The notes beneath the pieces were generated by a model that did no database searches, was not told where the DNA came from, and saw nothing but the letters and a program-made list of their open reading frames with translations. This document shows, one piece after another, positions 32,551-44,200 of a stretch of 64,000 nt of DNA (the stretch's first letter is position 1; each line of letters opens with the position of its first letter). The stretch lies in the NCBI GenBank assembly GCA_022606425.2, contig JAHDVF020000517.1, positions 372,001-436,000 on the forward strand. Direction: 5' to 3'. The DNA is from Lepidostoma basale. Taxonomy: Eukaryota > Arthropoda > Insecta > Trichoptera > Lepidostomatidae. The position numbers and the translations under genes were made by a program.

Positions 32551-32648
32551 TTTGTATGTAGACAGATCTTGCACTATGCAGGCCAGCACCGCCTCTCTGC
32601 CTACCGGTACGGTCACGTTCGTGATTGGTGCACTGAATTTAGGATCCG
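32551..32648 (-). CDS. DIP/lachesin-like Ig-domain exon (first half of Ig1)
   Basis: This internal exon has acceptor TTTGTTCTCAG ending at 32649 and donor GTAAGTTAAA starting at 32550. It enters in phase 1 (first two bases complete a codon) and leaves in phase 0. The 32 complete codons read DPKFSAPITNVTVPVGREAV then LACIVQDLSTYK. The P-x-x-NVTV-x-VGREA-x-L-x-C pattern is the A-B strand region of DIP first Ig domains. The B-strand cysteine pairs with the F-strand cysteine in the exon at 18260-18467. NVT is an N-glycosylation sequon. Joined, the two exons give 101 residues of one Ig-like domain. The upstream signal-peptide exon and downstream Ig2/Ig3 exons were not found in the window. Confidence 0.88.
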
Positions 32649-32884
32649 CTGAGAACAAATTGAAACACAAACATTAAATTTTGAGTCACATACGAGCTGA
32701 GTTCGAAAGTTACTTAAACTACATTTTATATTAGTTAGCTGCAGATGTATTTTGGAACACATGATAACGTCTGGCTTCTCATTAAAGATAATAAAGTAAA
32801 GATCCTAATCAGAATCTAGGTCACAATGCATATAATAATGTGAGTGTGAGTACCAATAAATACTTACATTATTATATGCATTAT
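32649..32884. other. No gene recognised (upstream intron of the DIP-like gene)
   Basis: Includes the acceptor region; otherwise AT-rich with no supported feature. Confidence 0.5.
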
Positions 32885-33062
32885 GATAGGCAAGGGCAGA
32901 TACAGTCAGGACCATACAAGTTTTGAGAACTTCCGAGACGAAGACATTGAGGATGATAGAAGGCAATACACTTCGAAGACATTGATAATGATAGTAGGCA
33001 GATCGCGTGAGGAACACCAGTTTTAGAGTGATTTGTGAGGCTGATGATATTAATGATAGAGG
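32885..33062 (+). mobile_element. LINE-D fragment with an internal repeat
   Basis: Matches 21175-21310 (GGGCAGATACAGTCAGGACC, CAAGTTTTGAGAACTTCCGA, GATCGCGTGAGGAACACCAG) but carries a duplicated ACTTCGAAGACATTGATAAT-like segment. Confidence 0.7.
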
Positions 33063-33185
33063 AACACAGAAGGGTTCCCACCACATACCCGAGGCTGTTA
33101 TAGGGCGCAGCGGCACCCTTTCGTCAGTCTCGCTCGTACACTTTCTAGGCCTGTCCCCGTCCATCCGGGATATAGATTTGAAAAT
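33063..33185. repeat. REP-H copy
   Basis: CACATACCCGAGGCTGTTAT, AGGGCGCAGCGGCACCCTTT, CGTCAGTCTCGCTCGTACAC, CCTGTCCCCGTCCATCCGGG. Shared with 35855-36012 and in part with 16455-16540. Confidence 0.7.
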
Positions 33186-33384
33186 TATAAAATGATAAAA
33201 TGTGATTTCGACCTCGTGCCACTTTAAAAATAATCTGAATATTTATGGAATTTGCATTTAATTTTGTTTGTAAAAAATTTAGACTAATATACCTGTATAC
33301 TATGGAATATGAAAGCAATATGCAGAGAAAGTATATAGTGTCAAACAAGAAAAAATCACGAACAAATATAATACGATTTCTTAT
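33186..33384. other. No gene recognised
   Basis: AT-rich sequence. Confidence 0.4.
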
Positions 33385-33515
33385 TTGAGTACTTACGTAC
33401 CTTTTGTTGGTAGTATAGGATTTCAATTTAAGTATTTATGTAGATTTTTCTGGTAGTAAGAGATTTTTTATTAAAGTACTTATGTATATTTTACTGGTAG
33501 TAAGAGATGGCTTGA
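33385..33515. repeat. Short tandem repeat, unit about 45 bp
   Basis: About three diverged units built around TACTTATGTA...TTTTACTGGTAGTAAGAGAT. Confidence 0.65.
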
Positions 33516-33769
33516 AGAATAAAAAAAATGGCAAATGCAACTGACTAGTGGCATCCGTTCGTAATTAGAACGAGGGGACCTTACTGGGATTGGAAGAGCG
33601 CTTTACGGCCTCTTGAGTATCTTATTCTATGACATTTGAACAGGGCATAATAAAAAATAACTCAGAAGTAAACTGAAGAATACTTTGTGTTCTAAATACG
33701 ATCTGTTTTATTTATATATTTTCATTAAAACATTACAAAATAATTCATCTAGTATTTTACATACATAAT

Positions 33770-34275
33770 TTATATGTAAATATAACTGGAAGCATGGAAG
33801 CATCTATATAGCTGGAACTGGCAAAAGAAGGATGAAAGTAGAATAAATGCAGTAGAAATGAGATCTCTTAGACGAATGTAGGGATACTCTGTGTATGATA
33901 GAGTGTCGAATGAAAATATAAGAAGTGAATGCGGTGCGAATGATAGTGTCATGAACAAAATAATGAAAGGATCATTGAGATGGTTTGGATACATGGAAAG
34001 AATGAATGAAGAAATAATGGTAAAAAAAGTATATGTTAATGATGTAAATGGTACCAGAAATAGAGGAAGACTGAGGAAAACGTGGCACGATCAAATAAAT
34101 CAAATATTGAATGTCGGCCATGTGAGGAGTCAGAGAAATCTACGCGCGTGCATGACACGATGTATGTATGTTGAGGAAGCGAGAGAAATATGCCAGGAAA
34201 GAAAAGTGTGGCAAACCATTCTTTCTGCCTACCCCTTCGGGGAGATGGCGTGATGGTTAGTTAGTTAGTTAGTGA
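33770..34275 (+). mobile_element. LINE-A 3' end, GTTA-tail type, best C-terminal copy
   Basis: After the RMKVE-stop frame break at 33828-33845, a 120-codon frame (33891-34253) reads MYDRVSNENIRSECGAND, VMNKIMKGSLRWFGYMERMN, VYVNDVNGTRNRGRLRKTWH, DQINQILNVGHVRSQRN, LRACMTRCMYVEEAREICQE and ILSAYPFGEMA. The TGA stop is directly followed by TGGTTAGTTAGTTAGTTAG, so the element has almost no 3' untranslated region. Confidence 0.9.
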
Positions 34276-35194
34276 TATAACTGTTTTTTTTTTACTTTTA
34301 TAGAATAATGAAGCTTGCAACTCTCTAAACAAGTTTTATTGTTTCTTGAACAATGATGTAAAACTCCATATGAAATAATGAATACGAATGAATAATGATG
34401 TTATCAAATGTTTGATGATAACATTTGATAATGTCTTAGAAGTGTGAAACATGTCATTCCCATAAAATATAATAAAACATCTAGAAAACTGACGTTTTCA
34501 TTCGTATTATTTATTCTCTCAACAAAATTTAAATTAATGTTGTTATTTGAAATTTCACGGTAGGAATTCATTGTAAATAATGAAAATCTTTTTAAATTCA
34601 GTTAAAATCCACTAATGTTTGTGTCTTCGACCGGTTACGGTAGCTCGCTGCCATCTTCCGGTCAGTAGATCCTCTTCATTTATATCTGAGATAAAAACTC
34701 TCTTTCCTCATTGTGACCATATCAGGTTTCACTGGATTGGCCATCACCCCTCTTCGCTCAAAATAATTAATCTTCTTCTTTCTTCTTCGATGGCCCTATA
34801 GTCCATATCGAGCCTAAGCCTCCATTATTTTTTGCCTCCAACTATATCCTGTCCTCCGCTTCGATCCTCTAATCTGACACTTGTAACATTTTCGCCGAAA
34901 TAACCAATCAACAATGTTCATTTATTTGAAATATATAAACAAAGCTTTTAAAAGCACGGGATCTACAGTTGGAATAAAACGTGTATTACGTTTTCAAATA
35001 AATAATTTACGTGGTAACGTGAAATAACGCTCGGAAGTGTGCCGGCCGCGCTGCCTTATATTCATGAACACTAAAACATGTTTGAAGGATCAAAATAAAC
35101 GGTGGCTCAGTTTGAGCTTAAAATATCTCTTAACGGTACAGTCAGACACGTTTTGCTTATTAATAAATTGATTATAATTGAAAAATAGAGATGT
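34276..35194. other. No gene recognised
   Basis: 34400-34470 has a weak H-like string (GTGTGAAACATGTCATTCCC) without a readable core. 34620-34800 is less AT-rich but has no motif. Confidence 0.4.
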
Positions 35195-35355
35195 GAGAGT
35201 AAATCAGAAAGTTGAGCTTAGATGACAAAATGGTTCCTAATCCAAAGGACTTAAGTTTAATTCTGTATACACACCGGTTCCTTCTATATAATAATGAGTT
35301 ATAATTTCTAGTCACATGAACGATTGCTTTAAAATTCTTACGAGATTGATATAAA
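35195..35355 (+). mobile_element. SINE-C, diverged copy
   Basis: TAATCCAAAGGACTTAAGTT then TAATTCTG (decayed B box region), CACCGGTTCCTTCTATATAA, TAATGAGTTATAATTTCTAG and CATGAACGATTGCTTTAAAA align with 58580-58680. Confidence 0.6.
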
Positions 35356-35574
35356 TCTTCAGTATCAGTTTTTTTTAAATAATTTAAATTAAGGCGTTGA
35401 CATTGTCGAATTCCAAATAATTTTTTTATTACGTAAACTACTGTTTTTTCCACATTCAAGTAAATTTTTCTAATTTTAACAAGTATTCCTTTTGACATGT
35501 GACTCATTTATTATAGATAATATAAATTATTAACTGTTTAAATAAAAACATCCTTATAGAATATCACAATTTAT

Positions 35575-35735
35575 ATCCTTTAAAATTGTCGGTTAGCGAA
35601 ACAGCTGTCGCGACAATTTCGAAAGAAATATAATCAAATTCTGATATTCTATAATAGTATTTTTATTTAAACAGCTATTAATGTTGAAATAACAAAGTGT
35701 TTCCGCCAAAACAATGGATTATCTGATAAAATACA
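35575..35735 (+). repeat. H1 arm, 5' part of the core lost
   Basis: Retains GGTTAGCGAAACAGCTGTCG and CGACAATTTCGAAAGAAATA, then the H1 flank through TTCCGCCAAAACAATGGATT. CTGATGA is absent. Confidence 0.65.
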
Positions 35736-35854
35736 TATTTAGTTGCAATAAAATGATCAAAAAGTAAGCATGAACATTAAAAATAAACATTCCGATCGAA
35801 CCGGCCACAGAAAAATGGGCATATAACAAGCAGAATGATCTGATGACATCAGAA

Positions 35855-36135
35855 GACTGACATAGAAGTTCCCGCCACATACCCGAGGCTGTTATAGGGC
35901 GTAGCGGCGCCCTTTTGTCAGCCTCGCCTGTACGCTCCCTGGGCCTGTCCCCGGTCCATCCGGGACTTATATTTAAAGACGGCAACAACAAGGGAGTGCC
36001 AGACCACATTTAATCTACCCCATCAGAAGAGTGACAGGAAGTATTTGTCACAGAGTGGAGGGGGATGGATTGTTGTGGAGGTCAGCAAGGGGGGGGCCTA
36101 TGTTTAACACTGAACGACTAATGGCTGATGATGAT
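35855..36135. repeat. REP-H copy plus LINE-type tail
   Basis: 35855-36012 matches REP-H. 36013-36135 continues with CAGAGTGGAGGGGGATGGAT, GGGGGGCCTATGTTTAACAC and GATGATGATGAGG, the style of a LINE 3' end with a (GAT)n tail. Confidence 0.65.
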
Positions 36136-36284
36136 GAGGCTAATATGCAAATGTATATTTTATTTGAAATAAAATTGCAAATCGCACATTGTTTATACGC
36201 AATTATTTGAAGTTTTTATTTTTTAAGGAAAAACTAAAATTGACATATCGTAAGTTAAATATAATTAGCTGAATTTGTTTTTTT

Positions 36285-36505
36285 GTATACAAATACTTGT
36301 AGACAAATACTGGATTTTTACTCATTGCGGGTTACTCATTTTTCAAGGATTAATTGTATTTCAATAGGGACGAAGATGTAAATTATTTGGAAACAGAATA
36401 TGGTAGTTGAGGCGTTTACAGGACTTATGACCTGTCATTGGTTGGATTAAGCGATCACTTTATGTTAACAACATTCCCCATTCCGCCCTTCTTACGCCCT
36501 ATTAT
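36285..36505 (+). repeat. REP-G copy
   Basis: Starts with the 50-bp block (GTATACAAATACTTGTAGAC, AAATACTGGATTTTTACTCA). It then has GGGACGAAGATGTAAATTAT, GAGGCGTTTACAGGACTTAT, GACCTGTCATTGGTTGGAT and CAACATTCCCCATTCCGCCC. Confidence 0.7.
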
Positions 36506-37062
36506 TCCTTTTCCTAAAAAATATAATTACCTTGTTGCTTTTGACTGTACAAAAACAACAACGGGATAAATTAAAATACGGGTATAGAGTAAAGACATTT
36601 GAAGCATCTGTGAAAATGCACAAGGCAAAAGACAGTGCACGAGACTGGATTCATTAGAATGCAGGGGAATTTCTGGATACACCTCGGGCGAGTAATGAAA
36701 CAATAGTCAAATAAAGCATCCGCCCTCTCTTTCATTTTCTCAGTGGCGTGACATTTCCATGAAATCAAATAATTAATAAGATTTTATGATTCTAGTGGAT
36801 ATCTATAAAAATGTAAATTTAAACATTAAAACATTGGGTCAGAACTAATACATTACTGTAAAAAGAAAAATAAAGGGTTGTGAAAATACGAAGTGCAATT
36901 CTGTTTATTCAAAAGTGATTCCACAACATAAAGAGAAGCCAATCATAGAAAAAAATCCCATTTGTACTCGTATATTCATAAAATCTCCATTTAAAACATG
37001 AAATTTGAGAAAGCATAGAAACTTCCTGAAATGTGCATTTTTAAAGCTAGCTCTATATAATT
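36506..37062. other. No gene recognised
   Basis: No coding or repeat feature could be supported. Confidence 0.4.
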
Positions 37063-37317
37063 CGACGACCTTCGTGGCAGAGTGGTTACGAGCTCTGACT
37101 TCCATGCCGAAGGTCCTGGGTTCGATTCCCGGCGATGGCAGTGTGATCGTCACACTGTCTTTGGTCTGGTGTAGAATTCACGTGACAATAAAATGGCGAT
37201 AGATTGGCTACCTATCACATGTCATGAGAATCAATATAATAGCTAAACTAATAAAAATTGTATACAGTAATTGGGTCCAAACGACCTGTTGTGTACATAA
37301 AAAAAAAAAAAAAAATT
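37063..37317 (+). mobile_element. SINE-A, best copy
   Basis: About 250 bp. The head has an A-box-like TGGCAGAGTGG (37075-37085) and a B box GGTTCGATTCC (37119-37129), an internal RNA polymerase III promoter of tRNA origin. The body has CAGTGTGATCGTCACACTGT, TTTGGTCTGGTGTAGAATTC, ACGTGACAATAAAATGGCGA and TAGATTGGCTACCTATCACA. The tail has GTATACAGTAATTGGGTCC, AAACGACCTGTTGTGTACAT and poly(A). The tail is shared with LINE-C. Confidence 0.9.
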
Positions 37318-38019
37318 GAAATATTGCATTTGCTCGAAAAGAGAAATCACACCAAAAAAATATAAGCAAGTAAAAAAATTGATTGGCATAAATTTAAAGA
37401 TGACAAAAAGACATTAAATTAGAACTGTTTGCAGTTTGTTTCATTAATCTTGTGAAGTTCCAATCTAGGGAGCAAAACGCACTGTAGTCTAAAAAATAAA
37501 CATAATGATTTTTTCATATTCATGTATTTAACATTTCTCTAGGTTTCTTACCTCTTGGAAATGTAATTAGAGAATAAAATAAATGCGGTAAATAATAATT
37601 TGAAGTCAAAATAAAATCAAGAAAAATGGATCTTAGTTTGAACTACAATCATGAAATAAAATATTATAATTTATAAACTGTAATCAAAATAAAAACATAT
37701 AAAACTTTGTCTGCATTACAATCATCGAAATGAAATCAGAGAATAGAATAAAAATTAGAAGTAATGAAATGAATTTAAATAAAAACCATAAATGATTATT
37801 AGTGCACACAATCATGAAAATAAAATCGGAGAATAAAAAAAAACATGTAAATATAAAACCGAAGTCAAAATAAAAATACTAAATATATATTATTTTAAGT
37901 CTAAGCTTTAAATGGAAATGAAATAGATAATAAATTAAAAATGGTAAATATAATATCAACTTAAAATTGAGATAGAGAATTGTCAAGTGCTATATTTGGT
38001 CCATATTTCTTTACGTAAA
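37318..38019. other. No gene recognised
   Basis: Very AT-rich, with recurring short strings such as ATAAAATCGGAGAATAAA that suggest an old diverged tandem repeat. Confidence 0.4.
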
Positions 38020-38402
38020 CAAAGTGGCATTTGAAATGTGGCTCCATCGCAGAATGTTGCGAATCCCATGGACTGACATGGTCACCCACAATGAGGTGTT
38101 TCATGGAGCTAGAGTTGTTGTCTAATATAAAGACTAAAAATATGGCATATTGGGGACACATTCTCCGCAACTAGAAATACAGTGTCATGATTTTCCTCGT
38201 CATGAAAGGGAAGATTGAGGGTAGGCATGGTGTGGAAGACCCCAGATGTCCTGGCTGGAAAACATATACACAAACAAAGAGTGGACCAGAATTCAGAGGG
38301 TGGGGGAGTTGTCCCGGCTAGCACAGGACAGAGAGGCCTACGCCAGAGTGATAGCCGACGTCTGGGGGGACCTGACGCGGCACTTTGAGAAGAAGAAGAA
38401 AT
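38020..38402 (+). mobile_element. LINE-I 3' end
   Basis: Frames read VAFEMWLHRRMLRIPWTDMV, then TNNEVFH-like, RIWHIGDIF-like, LVMKGKIEGRHGVE, MSWLENIYT-x-TKSG and TSG-x-TRHFEKKK. It ends with GCACTTTGAGAAGAAGAAGA. Several frameshifts. Same family as 29335-29995. Confidence 0.75.
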
Positions 38403-38419
38403 ATTATATGATAAGGGTA

Positions 38420-38780
38420 TAATATGATAAGGATAGGCAGAAAGAGTGGACTGCCACACTTTAATCGATGCGGCACTCCATCCTTCTGTTTTTGCTCGCG
38501 GCAGAAACGCGGTGTGATGGGTTGCGAACCTCATTGCCACCAATAGGCATCTTCCGCGCACACTACGATCGCCCAACGTCCACAAAATAAATTATATAAA
38601 ATACAATGATATAAAATAAAATAACAATATAAAAATATTATAATTTAACACATAAGGTTTTTTAGATGGTGTGCCTATTGTCAGCTGGACGATCCGGTTT
38701 TTTGTGTTTGTTTAATTTATGTTTCACGTATCCAACGTTCTTTTTTAATTAACTGTTATTAGGCACTTGAAACAATCCAA
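38420..38780 (-). mobile_element. SINE-B, antisense
   Basis: Holds the antisense of the SINE-B middle and 5' regions: CTTTAATCGATGCGGCACTC, GTGATGGGTTGCGAACCTCA, TTGCCACCAATAGGCATCTT, CGATCGCCCAACGTCCACAA. Beyond 38640 are GGACGATCCGGTTTTTTGTG and CACGTATCCAACGTTC. The LINE-A terminus is partly lost. Confidence 0.75.
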
Positions 38781-39195
38781 CACTAGCAAGAATTTTAAAA
38801 TATTATTAAAGAAATTATTCAAATCGTCATTGGAATTAATGAAAATTTTTTTTTTACACCTGTCAAAATTCTTTTTATAAACGAAAAAACTTACATAATT
38901 TTAACATCAAAACGGTAAAAACGTATTACGTGTCAACTTACTATTAGAGCGAGTACACATTAGGCGTTTTGAAGCGCGCGCTTTGGTAACACGCGTTTTA
39001 AGAATAAAGAGGTCGGTCAAAGGTGTACATATACAAGCGTGCGCATCTGATCAAGCGCCCGCTGTAAGTTTTTCGTTCGAACGTGCGTGGCGCGGGCGAC
39101 ATCTTCGCGCTTGTAGATACATGCGCTGCCATTTTGCCGTACATTTGATCGCGCGCTTTCGTGTAGGGTGGATGCATGTTTCACCAAAATAGAGA

Positions 39196-39350
39196 TCGAG
39201 CACTTCGATACAGACTTATTAATCGATGAAAATCAAAAGCGTCCAACTATATGGAACATGGAAAGTCCTAATTATAAAAATAAAATATAAAAAAACGTAA
39301 TTGGGAGGAGATTGTTTAAATTTTCAGGGATTGTGAAGATTATGATATAT
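39196..39350 (+). pseudogene. MADF-domain relic of the Harbinger accessory ORF
   Basis: Reads EIEHFDTDLLIDENQKRPTI, WNMESPNYKNKI, a stop, then after a frame change NWEEIV and IFRDC. The D-x-x-LI-x-x-(I/N)QKRP-x-(L/I)W, Y-x-(D/N)K, W-x-EI series is the start of a MADF DNA-binding domain (Myb/SANT-like). Harbinger elements often encode such a protein beside the nuclease. The relic is short and broken; the rest has been lost or displaced by the SINE. Confidence 0.65.
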
Positions 39351-39394
39351 TGTCTTAATTTTGGATACAATGTTACAATGTTTTCATTTTCATT

Positions 39395-39640
39395 TCATTT
39401 TTCATTTTTTTTCCTTGTATATAACAGGTCGTTTGAACCCAATTACTGTATACAATTTATTTTACCTATTATATTGATTTTTATGACATGTGATAGGTAG
39501 CCAATCTATCGCCATTTTATTTTCACTAGAATTTTACACCAGACCAAAGATAGTGTGACAATCACACTGCCATCGCCGGGAATCGAACCCAAGACCTTCG
39601 GTATGGAAGTCAGAGCTCTTAACACTCTGCCACGAAGGTA
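39395..39640 (-). mobile_element. SINE-A nested in the Harbinger element
   Basis: Antisense of the full element: AACAGGTCGTTTGAACCCAA, TGACATGTGATAGGTAGCCA, CAGTGTGACAATCACACTGC-type body, B box as GGGAATCGAACCC, and CTGCCACGAAGGT at the head. Nearly full length. Confidence 0.85.
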
Positions 39641-39905
39641 CAAACATTCCATGCGTCAGTCTATCTCATAATATTGGATGCACCCAAAATTCTCTTTGCC
39701 TCTGCCGTCGTCTTTTATAGCGACGGTATAGGAGCGCAATCACATCGACGTCCATTTTCGAACTGAGCCAGTAGTATGGACACCCTAGTAATGCTCGTTA
39801 AACGCCGTACTAAGCGCGCTGTATGTACGCAACTAACGCGCGCCGAACGCAACGCCGAGCGCTTAATATGTACTCGCTCTTAGAGCTAGCGTGTACTCGC
39901 TCCAA

Positions 39906-40136
39906 AAGCGAGTACACATTGGGCGTTTTTAAGCGCACGATTTGGTAACACGCGTTTTAAGAATAAAGAGGTCGGTCAAAGGTGTACACATACAAGCGCG
40001 CGCTTCTAATCAAGCGCGCGCCAGACACGCGCTGTCAGATTTTCGTTCGAACGTGCGTTGCGCGGACGACAGCTACGCGCTTGTCATTATGCCGTACATT
40101 TGAACGCAACGCCGAGCGCCTAATGTGTACTAGCTC
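39906..40136. mobile_element. Harbinger-derived MITE
   Basis: Shares the long GC-rich end of 38947-39879 (TTTGGTAACACGCGTTTTAA, GAATAAAGAGGTCGGTCAAA, GGTGTACA, GTTCGAACGTGCGTTGCGCG). It ends in CTAATGTGTACTAGCTC with TTA to the right. A 20-bp orphan end lies at 39883-39902. It is an internally deleted relative of the neighbouring element. Confidence 0.75.
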
Positions 40137-40667
40137 TTAATAAAGCGCGGCAACAATCAACAATAAAAAAAACTTAATTCAAAATAAAATGAAACTTAGT
40201 GTACTACAAAAGTATTTCAAATATAAGCTTCGTTGATAAGCTTCGCCAAATTGTTACGCCACTGAAAGTGTAATGTATTTTGGCACCCGCGGACCGATGG
40301 CAGACAAAGGAGGCGGCTCCCGGCCCACAAACGCGAATCGCCGCGGTCTCCGGCCAAATATTATATCCGCAATGATACGGCGACGACTCTCGCTGCCAGA
40401 TTTTTTTGCTCCAGAATACAGGAACAAAGGTAATAAAGGGAGACAATTATAGACAAAAGCGAGGGGATTATACTTATGTTTTGCCCCCCCACGAACTATT
40501 GTTTTGGAATATTTAAAAAAAGTAGATTCATTTGGCTAACACAGCAAACAATATGGAGGCACTTGAATAAATTGGGAAATCCGTTTTAATTAAACAAATA
40601 CAATTTATTTTTACTTTATTGATATACACAATCTTTTTTAAACTTTTTTACTACATACATATTAGAC
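40137..40667. other. No gene recognised
   Basis: Includes a GC-richer patch at 40270-40420 without recognisable coding content. Confidence 0.4.
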
Positions 40668-40732
40668 CAGAGGTTCCCAAACTTTTTTGCCCCGTAGACC
40701 TCTGGACGATTTCTTCTATTTTGTGTAGACCC

Positions 40733-41034
40733 TGTTAAAAATGAATCCTCGCACTCGTGAAGGTACTCGTTTAATTGTGTAAACAAAAGTATAAGTAATT
40801 ACAACTCGTTAGAACAACACGTTAAGACAACTCGATAAAAACTACTCTCTTATATACATAACTCTACTACAAGTTAATACAACAATACTTCTCGATAAAA
40901 CTACACGTAAATACAACAATACTCTTTTTTTAAAATTAATATTGCGCTGCAGTTCATGAGTAGGTACGTTGTGACACATACTAGCGCCATCTATGATAAA
41001 CCTTAGTAAATAGTCCTGCTCTACGTTTTACACA
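40733..41034 (-). repeat. 3' LTR of the BEL/Pao element
   Basis: 302 bp. Identical to 46806-47107 except one T/A difference in the T-A run near 40931. Confidence 0.95.
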
Positions 41035-41045
41035 TTCCACCCACC
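41035..41045 (-). promoter_or_regulatory. Purine-rich tract next to the 3' LTR
   Basis: On the minus strand GGTGGGTGGAA lies directly against the LTR border, the expected place for plus-strand DNA priming. Confidence 0.6.
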
Positions 41046-41227
41046 AAGGACTTGTCCTTCAAACTCGTAATTAAAGGTTCTCTATTTACTTATCTAATAC
41101 TACCACCGTAAATTGCATATAATTGTACAATAATATTTTAACTAGCTAACTTAAATACAATGTATTTTATTTATTTAGTTTTTTTTTTATTTTTATTTTA
41201 CCACCCACCGTGACAATGTGTGTGTAA

Positions 41228-44200
41228 TCATACTGACTTAGTCAGTACACAAAGCTTATTAACAGGACGTTTAAAAGAACCTCCCTTGAATTTTACAGTT
41301 ACGACCCTCGTCACATTATCAGGTCCCGGGTGTTTCTCAATTATTTTCCCTAAGAGCCATTTGGCCGGTGGAATGTTATCGTCTTTTACAATAACTATAT
41401 CACCTACCTCAACTTCAGGTTTCTTAGTACACCATTTATTTCTCTGATTTAAATTGGTTAGAAACTCTTTCGACCATCGTTTCCAAAAGGAATTTAACAT
41501 TTTTTGCAACATTTTCCATCTATCTAAAACATTTACATTGTGATCTGACTGGTCAACGTCACTTATGTTTATTAATGGTTCCCCTACCAAAAAATGACCA
41601 GGTGTCAAGGGGAGAGGATCGTCTGGAGTATCGCTTAAAATGGTCAATGGTCGCGAATTTAAGCACGCCTCGATTTGTGCCAACAAAGTAGAAATCTCTT
41701 CAAAGGTTAAAATATTATCGCCTATGACTCGTTTTAAATGAGCTTTCACAGAGCGAACACCCGCCTCCCAAAGTCCACCAAAATTTGGGGCTCTTGGAGG
41801 GATGAAATGCCATTTTGTTGATTCCAAACTTAATATCTCGGCTATTTCATTAGGTAGCTCAGATTTGGCGCTGTTGAACATGTCCCTTAACATAACATCG
41901 GCTCCAATAAAATTTGTACCGTTGTCACTGAAGAGATCTTGACAGTGACCTCTTCGTGAAACGAATCGCCTAAATGCAGCAATAAAACCCTTGGTAGTTA
42001 AATCGGTCACCGCTTCGAGATGAATCGCGCGAGTCGCCATGCACACAAACAAACATATATATCCCTTATAAGATTTAGCTCCTCGCCCTGGTGAAAATCT
42101 AATGTTAATAGGACCTGCGTAGTCCACTCCTGCGGTCTTGAATGGTCGGCTTGGTTTAACTCTGGCCTCTGGTAACTGACCCATCAATTGGTTGCTTGCT
42201 GCCTTTGAATATCTCAAACATTGTGTACAATTCCTATAATATGTTTTAACCATCTCTCGTGCTCTCAATATCCAGAACTTGGATCTCAAAAAATTCATCA
42301 TGACTTGAGGTCCCCCGTGTAACGTCTTCTTATGGGCATCTGCAATTATTAGTCTACTCAGATGATTCTTAGCGGGCAAAATAATTGGGTGCTTTTGACC
42401 ATAGTCCACATTAGCCAAATTTATGCGTCCACCAACTCTCAAAATGCCATTTTCGTCTAAAAACGGATGAAAAGTATATAAGGCGCTCTGTTTTGCAACA
42501 TAACCCTTTACTTTTAGTGAAATAATTTCTTCATTAAACTCGACATCTTGCACTTGTTTAATGCATATTTGCAAAGTTTGGTTCATCTCCTCCGTTGAAA
42601 CGAACTTTGAAAATGCTGTCCTCTCATTTCTCGACAACTTTAGTGTTAAAAATCTCCGGCATCTCGAAATAACCTTTAACATTTTAGTTAAATCTGAATA
42701 CTTCATCCACACAAAATTACACTCATTGTTCATCGTTGAGAATGATTTAATTCGTTCTTCTTCATGTGTATCAAGTATTTCAGGGCTCTCTACATTAACA
42801 ACTTGTTCTGAAAGCCATCTCGGGCCGTTCCACCACAGTTTGTGACTATTCAACTCGTTGGGTCTAAGGCCTCTTGATGCACAATCAGCGGGATTCATGA
42901 GAGTTGATACATGTCCCCATTGCTCGATGTCCATAATTGTTAGAATGTGTGATACTCTATTACTCACATAAGTAGCCCATCTATTAACTGGCCCACGTAA
43001 CCAAGCTAATACAACGGTTGAGTCAGTCCACGCGTACAAATCCTGCTTGGGGACGTCCAGCACCTGTGAGGCCTCATGTATGAGTTTTGCAGCTAACACC
43101 GCTCCGCAAAGCTCCAATCTTGGTATTGACACCTCCCTCTCGATTGGCGCGACTTTAGTTTTAGCTGTTATAAGCTTCACGTGTACGTGGTAAGTTGTAT
43201 CCACCACTCTCAAATACACTGCTGCTGCATAAGCTACACTTGACGCATCCGAAAATGCATGAAGTTCAAGTTTAGATCCTTTGGTTGAGCCGAGCCAACG
43301 TGGAATTGAAATATTTGTAAGCTGCTTCAAATTATGTCTAAATTTTAACCACTCAACCATTAATTCGTTTGGTAACTCTTTGTCCCAATCAAGATTTGCT
43401 TTCCACAACTTTTGTATGAATACCTTAGCAGTGATCACTACCGGTGCAATCCAACCAATAGGATCATATAGCCTGGCAATGTCTGAAAGTACCTTTCGTT
43501 TAGTAATAGGTTGTTCGGGATCGCTTAGATTAACTCTGTACTCAAAATTATCTGTCAGTCTGTTCCAACAAATCCCTAACACCTTCATCATATTGTCACT
43601 TTTTATTGTCATGATTTGCTCATTACTTAATTTTTCTTTCTCGATGTGGTTCAAAAAGTTGTTATTATTGCTGCTCCATTTCTGTAATTGAAATCCACCA
43701 TGATTCATTAGTTTACTCATTGACTCGTAAATTTGTAAGGCTTCAATCTCAGTTTCGCAACCTGTCATGAGATCATCCACATAGAAATCAAGTTTTGTTA
43801 TCTGTGCTGCTAATGGAAACTGATCTTTCTCTAGTTCTGCTAACGTCTGCAGTGTCTTCACGGCAAGATATGGTGCGCAAGCTGTGCCAAATGTTAACGT
43901 CAACAGTTTATAATGTTGGATTGGCATATCAGGTCTAGGTCTCCACACAATCCTCTGGAAATCAGCATCATTCTCATTCACATGTACTTGTCTGTACATT
44001 TTCACAAGATCTGCAACAATGCATATAGGATTTCTTCGCCATCTAAGTAAGAGATGACGTAAGTCCTGCTGAAGTTTAGGTCCAATATGAAGGTCGTCGT
44101 TTAGTGACACATTATTTGATCCCTTACTCGAGGCATTAAACACTACGCGAACCTTCGTCGTATCTTTATCCTCGCGTACGACAGCATGATGAGGCAAGTA

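Larger units (their letters stand above)
38947..39879 (+). mobile_element. PIF/Harbinger-type element with MADF relic
   Basis: The left end GAGCGAGTACACATTAGGCG and the right end (reverse complement GAGCGAGTACATATTAAGCG) are inverted repeats, flanked by TTA on both sides (38944-38946 and 39880-39882). A 3-bp TWA duplication is typical of PIF/Harbinger. Inside, 39196-39350 decodes a MADF-domain relic, and 39395-39640 is a nested SINE-A. Confidence 0.8.

Noticed and set aside
34398..34470. A sixth hammerhead-like family
   Set aside because: GTGTGAAACATGTC is present, but no CTGANGA box with a pairing helix II could be placed.
37063..37140. A functional tRNA gene
   Set aside because: A-box- and B-box-like sequences are present, but the sequence continues into a conserved SINE body and poly(A) tail and recurs in several copies; the cloverleaf is imperfect.
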